Shown here: positions 1 to 11,335 of the stretch, piece after piece
Position numbering within the stretch: position 1 is the first letter of the stretch
How the letters are laid out: each line of letters begins with the position of its first letter
From: Sialis fuliginosa
Lineage: Eukaryota; Arthropoda; Insecta; Megaloptera; Sialidae
DNA length: 64,000 bases
Direction of reading: 5' to 3'
Assembly: GCA_961205875.1 (NCBI GenBank)
Contig: OY540821.1
Location: 4,960,001 to 5,024,000 of the forward strand
Translations under genes and position numbers: made by a program
The notes under the pieces: generated by a model
The model's database searches: none
What the model was told of the DNA's origin: nothing
What the model saw: only the letters and a program-made list of their open reading frames with translations

Positions 1-420
1 ACGACATATATTACGTGAAAGTTTTATAGACAATTTTTTGTAGAGCATTAAATTTCCTATAATATGGGTCTACGTTTGTTGTAAAATAATCCCTTACAAA
101 GATTTATCTCAATTTATTTTAAAAATTCGTATTTGTTTTTCTAAATTGATATTTGCTTGGACATATTAAATGTCATTTTGACGTTTGCATAAAAGATCTA
201 GATTGAAATTGTCAAAAAATTAAAAATATATTAAAACATAATCAGGTGCGCTTTAAATAACTAATATTTTTTTAGTAAAATTGTATAAAAATTAAATGGT
301 TAACCAATTCCAGGTAATTTTTCTAAACTGCACTATCGGTTTTTATTTAAATTGTTCAATAATTAACTACCTTCGGTGAATTTAACACGAGGAAGCACTG
401 AGAATTTACTTGGCAGATGT
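1..420 (+). mobile_element. TGCTTCCTCG repeat family, copy 1 (5' end outside window)
   Basis: This is the 3' part of an interspersed family seen about nine times here. Full copies start TGCTTCCTCGCAAT, carry a (GTCC)n/(GTCT)n stretch and end CGAGGAAGCACTGTGCATTT-acttggcagatgt. The first and last CTTCCTCG/CGAGGAAG blocks are inverted. This copy opens at the ACGACA(C/T)AT block and ends at ggcagatgt. No coding capacity is visible. The family class is not recognised. Confidence 0.8.
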
Positions 421-758
421 TTTTTTTTCATACCATTATCAAAAAATAATCGTAAAGCGACACGAAAAAGCAAATCGAAGAGAAAAGTTTGATCTACAAG
501 GTGCGTTTTAAGAAAAATTTCGAACTAATATTTTTTAGTAAAATTGTATAAAAATTAAATGGTTAACCAATTCCAGGCAATTTATCTAAACACTATTGGT
601 TTTTATTTAAATTGTTCAATAATTAACTACCTTTGGTGAATTTAGCACGAGGAAGCACTGTGCATTTACTTGGCAGATGTTTTTTTTCATACCACTATCA
701 AAAAATAATCGTAAAGCGACACGAAAAAGCAAATCGAAGAGAAAAGTTTGATCTACAA
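245..758. repeat. Direct tandem duplication, about 255 bp x2
   Basis: Two head-to-tail units, 245-499 and 500-758, both start GGTGCG(C/T)TTTAA and end agtttgatctacaa. The unit covers the 3' tail of the TGCTTCCTCG family plus about 80 bp of flanking DNA, so the duplication happened after the element inserted. Differences are small substitutions and indels. The TTG-initiated open frame over the second unit lies in this repeat and is not a gene. Confidence 0.85.
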
Positions 759-830
759 TTTTGCAAAATCGGCCTTTCAAAACGATTATTTAAAAAAAAC
801 GTCTTAATCGGACAAGAAATGCAGTAAATA

Positions 831-1526
831 CTCGGGAAAAAATTTCAGATCTGAAGTGATCTCGGTTGATCTTCATTTTGGAACAAATCAGATCTTTGTA
901 AATAAATAAACTTTTGTCTACCTTAAATAACAAATACACGTATACTACCTATATAAAAAACCTTGTTTATAATTTAATCAATTAAAAAAAAAATTGTACA
1001 GAAACGTATTGAATGATATTTGAGCCCGTGTATTAAATTAATAAATAAATTCACAACTCACCCCCTGTCACAGATGAAGGGTTGTAATTGGTCTCATCTG
1101 ATCCAGCGGGAAAAATACTTCGGGATACTAGGGGGTGCGGGGCAAAACAACCCTCTATCTAGCACAGGAGTCGAGATATTTACGATTTTCTATAATGAAT
1201 ACCATAAGTAGCGAAACAGAGAAAAATTCACCCAGTATCCCGAAGTATTTTTCCCGCTCGATCGAATGGGACCAATTACAACCCTTCATCTGTGACAGGG
1301 GGTGAGTTGTGAATTTATTTATTAATTTAATACACGGGCCTCAAATATCATTCAATACGTTTCTGTACAGTTTTTTTTAATTGATTAAATTATAAACAAG
1401 GTTTCTATATAGTATAATATTAATTTGTTATTTAAGGTAGACAAAAGTTTATTTATCTACAAAGATCTGATTTGTTCCAAAATGAAGATCAACCGAGATC
1501 ACTTCAGATCTGAAATTTTTTCCCGG
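831..1526. mobile_element. Foldback element (long inverted repeat)
   Basis: The left arm starts ctcgggaaaaaatttcagat and is repeated in reverse complement on the right, ending ctgaaattttttcccggg. Arms are roughly 300 bp and meet at a short spacer around 1138-1205. Both arms include the cacaactcaccccctgtcac block. There is no coding sequence. It behaves as a MITE-like foldback unit. Confidence 0.85.
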
Positions 1527-3366
1527 GTAAAGTATTTGTGCAGCAGCCAATAATTTCGTATTAGGGCCAAATAAATATTTCTTTGCTGTCAGTAAATATG
1601 ATTAAAATAATTTGAGTTATTAGTATCCATTTTTTTTCAGTGTAGTGATTTTTGAACAGTAATTTTAGATTTTTCCACTGTGTGGCATGCAGCGTTATTT
1701 CCTATATATTCAATACACTTTTGTTAATTAGAACAAATAACAAGACTCAATTACGGCTTCTTTGGCCTTTGTGAATCTCTGAGATGTGTAATTATATTCT
1801 ATCCGATGGCAGATCAAAGCAAAATAGAAATTGTAGCGCAGAAGGGTCAAATCAAAAACTAACATATACTCTGTAACATTAGTGATGGTTGATTTTAAAT
1901 AAAAGGCATCTGTTTATTCACAGATCAAAGTAACTAGAGTTTAATCCGAAAATGGGGGGGGGGGGGGGGGATTCCGTGAAAAATAAATTAATTTGTAGTG
2001 GAAATTCCTTCTACTTCCATTTGTTCGCACTATTTTTTTTATTAAAAATTGGGTAATTCATAAAATATTAACCCCCCAGATTTTTGTGACTATTTCATGC
2101 CAAATTATTACTCGGTTTAACGTGTTAAGACATAGGGTCAACTGATGTAAAAGTGAAACAAAATACAAATATTACATGTTTTTTGACAGTTAATGATACA
2201 AATTCATACTTTGATTTTTTCTACTAGATGCGCTTATGAATAACCATTTTAAATACTTACGTCATTTGAACTGTACGATACAACACGGACTTTAAAAATG
2301 AAAAAAGTGTGTTTTATTTTTAACCTCTAGTTTGGGAAAAAGTGAAACAGGCCTCTAATGGAAAATATTTCTCGAAAAATTAAATTAAGAGCTACAAAGG
2401 CAACTTTGATTTATCTTCTTTGTGTCATATCAATGTGAAATTGTAACTTTAATTAATATCTGAACCATACAGAGAGTTATGTGCAAAGAATTAAAATTTA
2501 ATTCACACGTTTTGACATCGACTAACAGGGAAATCTTTAGGGGTGACACATCACTTATTAGGCGATTCATATTTTCAGATCGCTTTAACAAACCTTTAAT
2601 GATGATGTCAGTTTTAATAATTCTCCTATAAACAAATAAGTTTTTTAGTTGCAAGCTTGTTTCACTTTTACCCCATTTTTTGGTGTTTCATATTTACCCC
2701 GCTCGACACTACTTATGTACTAAAAATCAATAAAATTTAGGATACGAACACTGCGTGTTTTCTGCGACAATTTTCCCATTTCTGTGTGTTAATATTAACT
2801 CTTTGAATTCAAATCATTCGTGTATTAAAACAACGTTACTGATTTTTTTTTAGGGTTCCGAAGAAACCCTATTAATCTCACTTTGTCGTCCTTTTCACTC
2901 AAAGTTAAATAGCTCGTAAACTATATAAGCTAGAAACTTGAAATTTTTACTGAACATGACACCCTCTAGTAAAATATGTACAAATTTATTGAATAAATAA
3001 TTTTTCAGGGGGGGGGGGACAATAAGGAGCTAAAGCTAGGTAAAAAAAATATTTTTTTTATACCAAGGCATGTGGCACGTTAAAATGTATAACCAAACAA
3101 GCGGAATTTGACCCTTTTTCTATTTTTTTCTAAATCAAAAATGGTGCCTGTAGGGGGCTTTAAAGCAATTCCAAAAAAAAAACAATAAAATTGTATAACA
3201 AGACGTGTGGCATGTCAAAATGTACATCTCAATTAGTAGAACATGACTATATCTTTTATTTTTTTCTAACTCAAAAATGGCGTCTGTACGGGATTAAAAG
3301 CAGTATTTTATTTTGTCCCTCCCCCCTCTCTGTAACTACAGGCTCAAAAAATGTGTTAAATAAAAC
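1527..3366. other. Non-coding stretch, no gene recognised
   Basis: AT-rich DNA with a 20-base G run near 1951-1970, another G run near 3008, and a segment at about 2855-3340 with the phrase agggttccgaagaaaccct, typical of interspersed insect repeats. Short open frames use non-ATG starts and show no domain. I see no supported gene. Confidence 0.6.
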
Positions 3367-3644
3367 TTACGAAATAAAGAGCAACAAAAATTGCGTGACA
3401 AACACCGCACACCTTCTACGACAGTTTTCACCATTTCCACATCCGTTTCTTTCATTGTTTGCGTCGGCCCAGCGGTCACCTGGTGCTGCTATAACCTCCT
3501 GGAGGTCTGGATCACTACGGAGACGGTGCCGTCGTTTTGACTCGAGCACGCGGCAACATTTCAACGCTATTACAGACGCGGGGAGACCCAGAGCCACGAA
3601 GAACGTTATGGAAATGGCAGCTATGAAGATACCTTCCACTTTTG
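3367..3644 (-). CDS. Putative transmembrane exon (possible exon 3 of the 3.4-11.3 kb gene)
   Basis: This open segment is far more GC-rich than its surroundings. It encodes a hydrophobic stretch (GIFIAAISITFFVALG and following residues to about VIALKCC), then a basic stop-transfer-like region (ESKRRHRLRSDPDLQEV) and a hydrophilic tail. That pattern fits a single-pass membrane segment followed by a cytoplasmic tail. The frame has no suitable ATG; it enters through a splice acceptor. With the acceptor tcag (exon from 3644) the phase is 1, matching the donor at 7345. With the alternative tttag (exon from 3648) the phase is 0. At the far end the frame meets TAA within a GTAAGT donor-like sequence, so it either stops there or splices on. 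I do not recognise the family. The exon itself is likely; the link to the other exons is inferred. Confidence 0.5.
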
Positions 3645-3678
3645 CTGACTAAATATGTTATTTAGTGTGAATGATTAC

Positions 3679-4240
3679 ACAGGTCAATATTTAATCTATG
3701 CTGGAACACCGAAAACGGTTGAGAGGGTCGCTTAACCTCCATCACGTTAAGTTCAAAGTCATTTGAAGGTCAAATAGAGAAATAATTTTCAAAAAATCCT
3801 TAAAAATTCAAAGATATGTTTTTTGGGTCACCGAGTTCGAATACGAGGTCGGTTAACCTCCATCACGTCAGATTGAAGGTCATTGGAAGGTCAAATTGAG
3901 AAATAACCTTCAGAATCGAACAAACTACGGAATCGGACTCAGCAATCTCAAAAACATAGGTATTGATTTTTTCAGATTTTTTGATAGTTAATTCTCTATT
4001 TGACCTTCAAATGACCTTGAACCTGACGTGATGGAGGTTAACCGACCTCGTATTCGGACTCGGTGACCCAAAAAATATATATATGAAATTTTTCAGATTT
4101 TTTTGAAGGTTATTTCTATATTTGACCTTCAAATGACCTTAAACCCGACGTGATGGAAGTTAGCCGACCCTCTCATCGTAATCAGCGACCCCAAAAACCC
4201 TAATAGGACCACACCGTTTTCGGATTAAATGTTGACCTGT
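3679..4240. mobile_element. Foldback element with internal repeated blocks
   Basis: Ends are acaggtcaatatttaatc and gattaaatgttgacctgt, each other's inverted copy, followed inside by an inverted ccgaaaacggt/accgttttcgg. Inside, the block cctccatcacgt...gaaggtcaaat occurs twice in one orientation and twice inverted (ttgaccttcaaatgacctt...acgtgatgga), so each arm is itself a tandem pair. No coding sequence. Confidence 0.8.
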
Positions 4241-4499
4241 ATAATTTATGAGAATTATCGCGGGCCAAATTTTTTACACACGCTTCCTATAAAGTATATT
4301 CTACATAATTCTACAGTAATTCCTAAAGTGGTTGATGCCCAATACTCCCCCCCCCATCTTCTCATTCTTCTTTAGTAAATATTAATATTGTTTATTTATA
4401 AGTCAATAAAAAATTATAAAAACTGATATACTTTAGTTAAAACTATTGTGAAAGGGATTATCTAAATTAGAAATGGGGGGGGGGGGGGGGGGGGTTATG

Positions 4500-4776
4500 C
4501 AGTGGTGAACTAAGGAAGGTTGGTATCAGAGGCGAAATGCTAATTTCGCACCCTCCTTTTTTAAAACGATTTTTCACAAACATAAAAAAAAGTTGAAAAA
4601 TAATAACTTATTAATTTAAAAAATGATCTTTTTATTTCGTTTATTTACAGTTCAATTTTGCTACCCCCAAAAAATTTCTTTTACGCCCCCTTGCAATTTG
4701 CGAAGATCTTTTTTTAGTCCTATTCTACATTATTTTGGAACCTGGGTCGAAACGCTATTCCTCCCTTAGTCCACTG
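4500..4776. mobile_element. hAT-like MITE
   Basis: Terminal inverted repeats are CAGTGGtgaACTAAGGaAGG on the left and the complement of CAGTGGACTAAGGgAGG on the right. The CAGTGG start fits hAT-type ends. I could not see a clean 8-bp target duplication: the left flank is a long G run. It is non-coding. Confidence 0.6.
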
Positions 4777-6233
4777 ATATAAAACAGTTATTTACAAAAG
4801 GGGTGGTGAACCCAGTAAGTTTGGGAACCACTGTTCTACATTAAATCTAAATTCTAAATAAAAGAGAAATAAATATCAATTTTAAAAGTGATACAATTCT
4901 ACATAATTAAATCAAATAAAAATTTACCTGTACAATTAAATTTGTTATTGAAACTCTCCCCCAAATTACGTCCCTTAACAATGCTGCATGAAATATTTAA
5001 ATTAAAAATTTAGTAAGTATAAAAAAATATTGTCTTTAAAAAAAAATTTGTAATGGTCATTAAAAAAAATTAATCACTGTGCAAATATTCATACAACGAT
5101 TATTTTTTCCATCACTCATTCACCGTGTAAAACGAGAGTTACTTTTTTTATTCATTACTTCAGAAGTCGGTACGACTAACTCAACAAAACTGAGTGCAGA
5201 AAAAAACTGTTACGACTAAAAACGTATATTGTCACTTTTAATTTTTAATGTTACTGTATTTAATGGTTGAGGGGTGAAGGGTTAAAATAATAAATTAGAA
5301 TACATAAGGTGGTCAGGCCAGATAGAGTATTTTGAGGCGTTTATTTTGAAAGTGACTTAAGTCCATTTATGTTTAAACTGAGATATTTAAGAGTTTGCGT
5401 TTCAATAAAATTAAAAATATACGTGTAAGATATCAATGTGCCACATTGATTAAGTGTTTCTAAGAGAGTTAAATTTACAATTACTATTAAAATAACCCCA
5501 ATTATTATATGAATGTTTTTTTTACCACAAATGAACTTAAGCCACTTTCAAAATTAACAATTACATTTGTTATTTTAAAAGAACTCAAGTCCATTTGTTG
5601 TTGTAACTTAAAATGCTTCAAATTAAAAAAAAAAACATTCACTTTATTTTATATTATTTCTTTATAACTCTTAAAAGTTTTATACAATTCAGGAAATCTA
5701 AGTATGTATACAGGGTGATTTTTTAATCTTGAGATTGCTTTATATCTGGATTTTTAGGGAAAATATTTGGTACAAAAGTTTCAGGATTTAGAGGGGCAAA
5801 ATCAATGGAGGTAACAATTTTGACCTTGAGTGGAGGTTTGAAGGTTATTTTGGGGTCAGAAAATTTTTGTTCAAAGGAAATCTATTTTTTTTTTAAATTC
5901 GTATTTTGCAGAAAAAAAGAAACAACTTTTGTCTGAAAAATTTTATAAAAAATTTCAATTTTAACATATTTTTTTTATTTTGTTACATTAAAAAAATATT
6001 TTTTTATTTCTAAAATTATGAAATTATAAAAAAATTATTTATTTTACCCCACTATGGGGCACATTTTGCAACTAAGTATACTGGTTCTTTAATACCACAA
6101 TAAGTAATTTGATGAATCCGTTAGTTTCTCGTTTATTTATTAAAAAGTAAAAACTGTACGAATCTACCCCACTTTCCCCTACCCTTTAATCACCCCCTCA
6201 AAGACGGAAGAACGGAGATTCATCACGTCGACC
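4777..6233. other. Non-coding AT-rich stretch
   Basis: No gene recognised. It contains a phrase aacttaagtccatttgt-like that recurs in both orientations near 5350-5600, a fragment of a TACAGGGTGATTTTT-type element end at about 5709-5725, and long A/T runs. Confidence 0.5.
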
Positions 6234-6613
6234 CAGTGGCGTAGTAAGAAAAATTTTCGGGGGGGAGGGGTTAAGCTTGGGGCTCCCAAAATATGCGAAA
6301 TTATTATTATAATTTCTAATCGAATGATCTAATTTCTAATCTTATGACTAAAAAAAAAAAAGGTCACACAGTTGAAAGTTAATTAATAAGTAGTTATTGA
6401 AGACCTTTTTTTTTTTAGTCATATAACTAAGTGCAAAAATTATTATAAATATTTTATTTTAAGAACATTGAATATTTCGGGGGGGTTTATAATTACAAAA
6501 AAGGTCATTCAATTCAAAATTGTAATAATAATTTCATATATTTTAAAAACATTGAAAATTTCGGGGGGGGTTTCGACCCCCCCCCCCCCCCCCCCCCCGT
6601 TCCTACGCCACTG
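6234..6613. mobile_element. hAT-like MITE with perfect 8-bp target duplication
   Basis: Starts CAGTGGCGTAG and ends CTACGCCACTG, an inverted pair. It is flanked on both sides by CGTCGACC (6226-6233 and 6614-6621), a perfect 8-bp target duplication as made by hAT transposases. The inside is A/T runs and G/C homopolymers, with no ORF. A right-end fragment of the same family lies at about 34749-34792. Confidence 0.92.
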
Positions 6614-6805
6614 CGTCGACCGGACAAGGTAGGTGTCAATGCAACATAGTTTTAAACCTCAAATTTACAGTCCATTTAATTCTAAAAATTTTTATCGAAT
6701 AAGGTATCTATTGTTATTTTATTTATTGCTATACGATTTTTAGTTCCGAAGATATAAGCTTTCAAAGTGTGACATATTATTACAATGGTCTAAAAATTTA
6801 ATTAT

Positions 6806-7292
6806 AAAGTAGTGGCACCAGTCTTGGCAAGGATCCCAGTAATGGCAAATTTTTAATTAAATGTACTGAATTAGAAATATTTGTTGATATTTGATTACTA
6901 TACTACCATTTCTGAATATTAATCTATATACATTTAACTATCTTACAGCGTGATTTTATGACAATCGGCCAATAGGTGTCAAAATGGTGGACATTTATTA
7001 ATTATTAATTATCATGTTATTATAGCAACTGCTTTACATTGTTTCATATTTGACAATTCTTTATTTTATATCTTTTGTGTCGTAGTACTTATCATTTTGT
7101 AATCATTAACAAGTGTCCATCACTACGTGCTCATTACTGGTTTTACTTTATCCATTAATGGAGAAAAAACATAAACAAAATAAAAGGCTATAATTTAAAA
7201 AAAAAAACTATATTTGCGGATTTTAAAATAAAGAATTACTTGTTTTATTAAACCTTGTTCTTATAGCGGCCATAACTGGTGCCTTTACCTTA
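6806..7292. mobile_element. MITE, GGCACCAGT family, copy 1
   Basis: Ends carry inverted gtggcaccagt and actggtgcc...accttat. The same about 490-bp element occurs inverted at 36308-36796, matching along its whole length (for example gacaatcggccaataggtgtc). No coding sequence. If the three-exon gene is real, this lies in its second intron. Confidence 0.85.
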
Positions 7293-7345
7293 TATTAAAA
7301 TTAAATTTGGGCATACTGACTTCTAAAAGATCCAAATAAACTTAC

Positions 7346-8980
7346 CTATAGAAAATTCTTCAGGAAGAAAACATTTAAAAAAATTACTGATATATTCAAA
7401 CATGAATACACCTTTTTCTATACCCATTTTCAATACTTTAACTTCATAATTTTTGTGTATCTTTTCGAAAATTAACTCTGGTGTATTTTTGTATGATTTA
7501 ATAATAAGACTGGTATTATTTATTTTTATTTTGTTGGCAATATCAGTAGAATTTTTCGTAATATTTCTGATAATGTATTTATCTTTTGTATTTACTGGAT
7601 ATTTCTTTTCATGCCCTGAAGCTATGTTATTTTTCAGATTAAGATTTTCATCAGTATTGGCTGTGTTTGTGGGAAATATTTTAGAAAATACGAAAGGTAT
7701 TTTTTCTTTTGTTGTATTGTTTAATTCTTCACCGCGTTGTAGGGAATTGTTAGTCAAGTATTTGTATTTTTTTGATGTGGAATTATTTGTCCAATACTCA
7801 TTGTCGCGCTTTTTGATAATTTTTCTTTCGTTTAATGTGTTAGGTAATTTTATTACTTTCCTTTTTTTGTTTGTCTCATTTTGTGATTGATTAAATTCTG
7901 CAGATCTTTTCTTGATTTGATTTTTTGTTTCATCTCTGATTTCTGTTTTATTTAAATCATTTGAATTATTATATAATTTTTTATCTCGGGAAAAAAATTC
8001 GATTTTTTTGTTATTTTCGTCGGTACAATTTATGTATCGTAATAGACAATAACTTTTCTTTATATTGGAAAAAAGACATATCTCATTTTTCATTTGATTT
8101 GTAAATATTCCTACGTTTTCAATTTTCAATTGTAATAAAATTTCATATAACAAATCGCATGTGAGTTTATTTTTATCATGTATATATTTTTCTCGGAATA
8201 AAATTTTCTTTCGTATAATATTAATATTATTTAAATTAAATATGTTATTATATTCCACAGTTTTTTTATTCATTAATTTATCTGTATCTCTTTTAATGCT
8301 TTCTTTATCTTTTTTAATACGATCTAAAACATTATCCACTGTTTTTAATTTTCGTTTATACATTTTATACACAATATTATTTTTAATCATTTTTTTATAC
8401 ATCAATTTTTTTAAATAAGAATAATATCTTCCATCTTTAACAAACCCAATATTGTCACAGTCTAACTTCATATAAATATAATAAATTTCAGAACCAATAC
8501 TGTCACAATCTAAGTCCATATTTAACCTTATATATTTTTTATTTTTCATAATTTTACAACTTCTACCAATTTCACCAAACCCGGCATTGTCACAGTCTAA
8601 CTTCACACACAAATTACTAAATTCAAATCCAGTATTGTCACAATCTAAGCCTACATTTAGTATAGCAAATTTTTCATTTGTTGTTACAATTTTAAAAATC
8701 AACCTTTTATTTCGATTTTCACCAAACTCGATACTGTCACAGTCTAAGCACACACATATCCTATAATATGTCTCTGTATGTTTGACATCACTTATAAATG
8801 TTAAAATATCAGCAGGAAATTGTGAGAATTCTATAGGCTCGATGGACTGAATTTTCGAGTCGATAGATTTAGTTCTAACAGATGTATCGACTATTTTTGT
8901 TCTCTTTTCTATTACTTGATGATTTATTGTAGGTCGTATGTGTTTTTTATTCACGTTATTTTCTTGTTTCTCGCTTGAAT
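7346..8980 (-). CDS. Large internal exon encoding Lys/Asn-rich protein with five LDCD repeats
   Basis: An open frame of about 545 codons. It is bounded upstream by a good acceptor (pyrimidine tract, then ctttctag, at 8981) and downstream by ATAG|GTAAGT (donor at 7345). There is no ATG near its start: the first candidate codon is GTG, and the in-frame stretch before it reaches a stop before any ATG. It should therefore be an internal exon, phase 1 at both ends (1635 bp). Counting from that GTG, the motif LDCD recurs at about residues 70, 103, 119, 148 and 164, mostly as LDCD(N/S)xGF, with alternating gaps near 16 and 30. The rest is K/N/I-rich and low in complexity. I see no known domain. It might instead be a decayed element ORF, but 540 open codons with two clean splice sites argue for a gene. 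Confidence 0.6.
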
Positions 8981-10574
8981 CTAGAAAGTTAAGAATGAAA
9001 TGTGTTATTTAGTGATACAAATGGTCATTAAAGGGTAAACTATGAGGTGATTAGGATCAAAGGGGATGAGGGTAATAGGCATGATCCCAGTAACAAATTA
9101 TCACTGAAATTATGATTTTAAATAAAGAAATACATAAGTTAAAAAGATTCTAAAAAATGTATTTTTTTTATATTAATAGCGAGATTAATATGATTTTTGT
9201 TAAAATAAAAACGCAAAATACAGCAATCCGCCATGTTTGATAAAACACCAGTCAGATTGGCTGACGTCACGGCTACGTAAACGTCATTTTTGTTTCATTA
9301 ATATCTGCATTGTTTATAAATTATTTTGTGGTTTTAAATTATCAATTTGCTCAGTTTTGTATTAGCAAAAGTAAAACCGAGAAACATTAGCGATGGAACA
9401 AGGATTTATTATAGTTGATAAGGAGTATTTACATAGGCGTGACGTCACAAATGCGCCATGGCACCTGCGAGCGTTTTGGCGTCAAATTCAAAATTAGTTT
9501 TAAAAGGGTCAATTTTTATGATTAAACTTTTATTTTCTTCAGAAATAAACATTTTTTTGGAAATAAGAGATACGTAGAGTCTCTTTTTACGCGGATTTTA
9601 ACTGATTATGTGGGTTGAAAAACCATCCCAAAGCTCTCCCATGGGGTGAAATCATTCCCAAAATATTAAGAAAAATGAAAATTCGGAAAAAAATATTTTA
9701 AGTGCTTGAAGTCATGAAAAATGTAAAATAACTATATTATATTAGTCCCGATGAGAAAACAACCCCTACGAGGTGTAAAACCACCTCTAATCAGAAGGAA
9801 ATAATGAAAAATCTTAAAAATAAAAAAAAATACTTGTGTTTAATATTTTTTTTACAAAAGTCTCAAGACAACTTATCCTTATAATCCTTAAAATTGATAA
9901 ATGATTTTATAATTGGTGGTATTTTCGATTTTTTAATATTTTGGGAGTTTTTTCAATCCCTAAATAGGGATATTTTTTTGAAATTTTCAAAAAATGAAAA
10001 GCGATGCTCACTTTGGTTTTTAATGACGAGTAATTTGATACCTGTAACATACTTTTTATATTTTTCCCCAGGTCGCTAGCGAGGTCCAAAAAATAAGTCA
10101 CACTTTATTTTATTTTATGTTTTACATCAATTTCTTTCTGATTTTCAAACTAATTTTCTTACAATTAGTATTTTTTTAGACATTCTTATTTTCGCGAACT
10201 TTTTACGTGATTTTCGGTCTATTTTAATTGATTGTTTTGGTTTAACGCGATTTTAGAAAATTATGGAACCTATCCCTTAATTTTACCATGTAAGCAGTGT
10301 CTTATTTAAGTAATTTTTATACGTGATTTGCTGTGGAACGTGTCTACCGCGTTAAAAGAGACCCTACTGTACATTATTTAGTGGATATATTCAAGTAAGG
10401 GCGGAATAGGCAGTGGCCGTGGATGGTAAATTTGAAGGGGCGGCAAACGTGGACATTATGTTTTCTTCTATATCTGTCTGATTCGGCATAATATATAGTA
10501 AATGCTAGATCTGAATTATAAAAAAAAATATTTTTGGGATTATTTAAGGGAAATTAGTGGATCCCAAAAATTTT
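8981..10574. other. Probable intron / repeat relics
   Basis: No supported coding exon. Two TGACGTCA-like sites occur at about 9263 and 9440. A 35-codon ATG frame starts at about 9393 (MEQGFIIVDKEYL...) with nothing else to support it. The segment near 10180-10380 resembles the interior of the hAT element at 44792-46238 (ctgtggaacgtgtctaccgc versus ctgtggaacgtatctactgc), so it is an old relic. Confidence 0.45.
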
Positions 10575-10905
10575 ATAATCAACCCTAGCGTTTGGTTTGT
10601 AAATGGGAATTTAAATGTTTACATATTTAAATTCCTATTTAATTTAATTGTTATTATTAAAATTTTCGTTGAATAAATATAAAAGAAATTGTAAAAATAA
10701 GAAGTAGCTACCTATGTAGAATCAAAAATACCCCATAAAATGCGTGTGGTTTGTTAATTAAATGAGAATTTAAATGTTTACATATTTAAATTCCCATTTA
10801 ATTTAATTGTTATTATTAAAATTTTCGTTAAATAAATTTAAAAGAAATTGTAAAAATAAAAAGTATCTACTTATGTAAAATCAAAACTACCCCATAAAAA
10901 TGTAC
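10575..10905. repeat. Tandem duplication, about 160 bp x2
   Basis: Two diverged head-to-tail units both contain tttaaatgtttacatattta, then ttgttattattaaaattttc, and end near ctaccccataaaa. Each also holds a local palindrome (aaatgtttacatatttaaat). Non-coding. Confidence 0.8.
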
Positions 10906-11031
10906 ATTTATTGTATACTTAGTCAGTTAAGCATCTGAACTGCTGAATTATCAAACAGTTACTCTAAAACTTGTACTGACAGACAAAGAAGAAAAGCATA
11001 TAAAAAAATCAGCAGTATTTTCTGTAACTAC

Positions 11032-11281
11032 CTGAACGGAGACCGAACAAACGTAGAAACCTTGCACTCTCTTGAAAATAGTCAGCCTGCGTAACGAATA
11101 ATACATCTTCTTCTTCATCTTTTCCCGCAACCGGATCGACATCGAAACGCCGTGATAAATATCTAGATGGCGTGCCGGTCGCATCCTTTACAATCGCAAC
11201 GTCTGATTTGTAGCCACTTAGAATAGGTCTCACAAAGAGAAACGTCAATATTAAAAGCAAGATCCTGCACTGTCCGACCAT
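11032..11281 (-). CDS. Signal-peptide first exon of an unrecognised secreted or membrane protein
   Basis: ATG at 11281 opens 83 codons ending at a CAG|GTAGTT donor (11031), phase 1. Residues 1-23 (MVGQCRILLLILTFLFVRPILSG) form a clear signal peptide with basic n-region, hydrophobic core and small residues at the cut. The mature part is hydrophilic and acidic, with a dibasic RR and a GKDEEED stretch, ending ESARFLRLFGLRS. Base composition is less AT-rich than the flanks, as for a conserved exon. Phase 1 joins the 7346-8980 exon, which starts with two bases completing an Asp codon. Dibasic sites could suggest a peptide precursor, but no known neuropeptide is recognised. A 130-bp satellite begins about 55 bp upstream of the ATG. 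Confidence 0.6.
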
Positions 11282-11335
11282 CTTAATGATTCAACTCAAA
11301 TCGGATATGTCAGTATCGTAAAAATCACGGCCTCA

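Noticed and set aside
6578-6599. Long G/C homopolymers (also near 1951, 4475, 13921, 34751)
   Set aside because: They occur inside or beside MITEs and look like slippage tracts, not genes or regulatory sites.
7453-7890. 145-codon + strand frame, and the 8161-8418 + strand frame
   Set aside because: Both are antisense to the larger minus-strand exon at 7346-8980 and reflect its A-rich codons read as T-rich hydrophobic ones.
9262-9448. TGACGTCA sites as a CRE-driven promoter
   Set aside because: Two short palindromes in AT-rich DNA without TATA or an exon nearby; only noted in the region entry.
11032-11281. Neuropeptide precursor identity for the signal-peptide exon
   Set aside because: Dibasic sites are present but no known peptide motif with an amidation glycine followed by basic residues was recognised.
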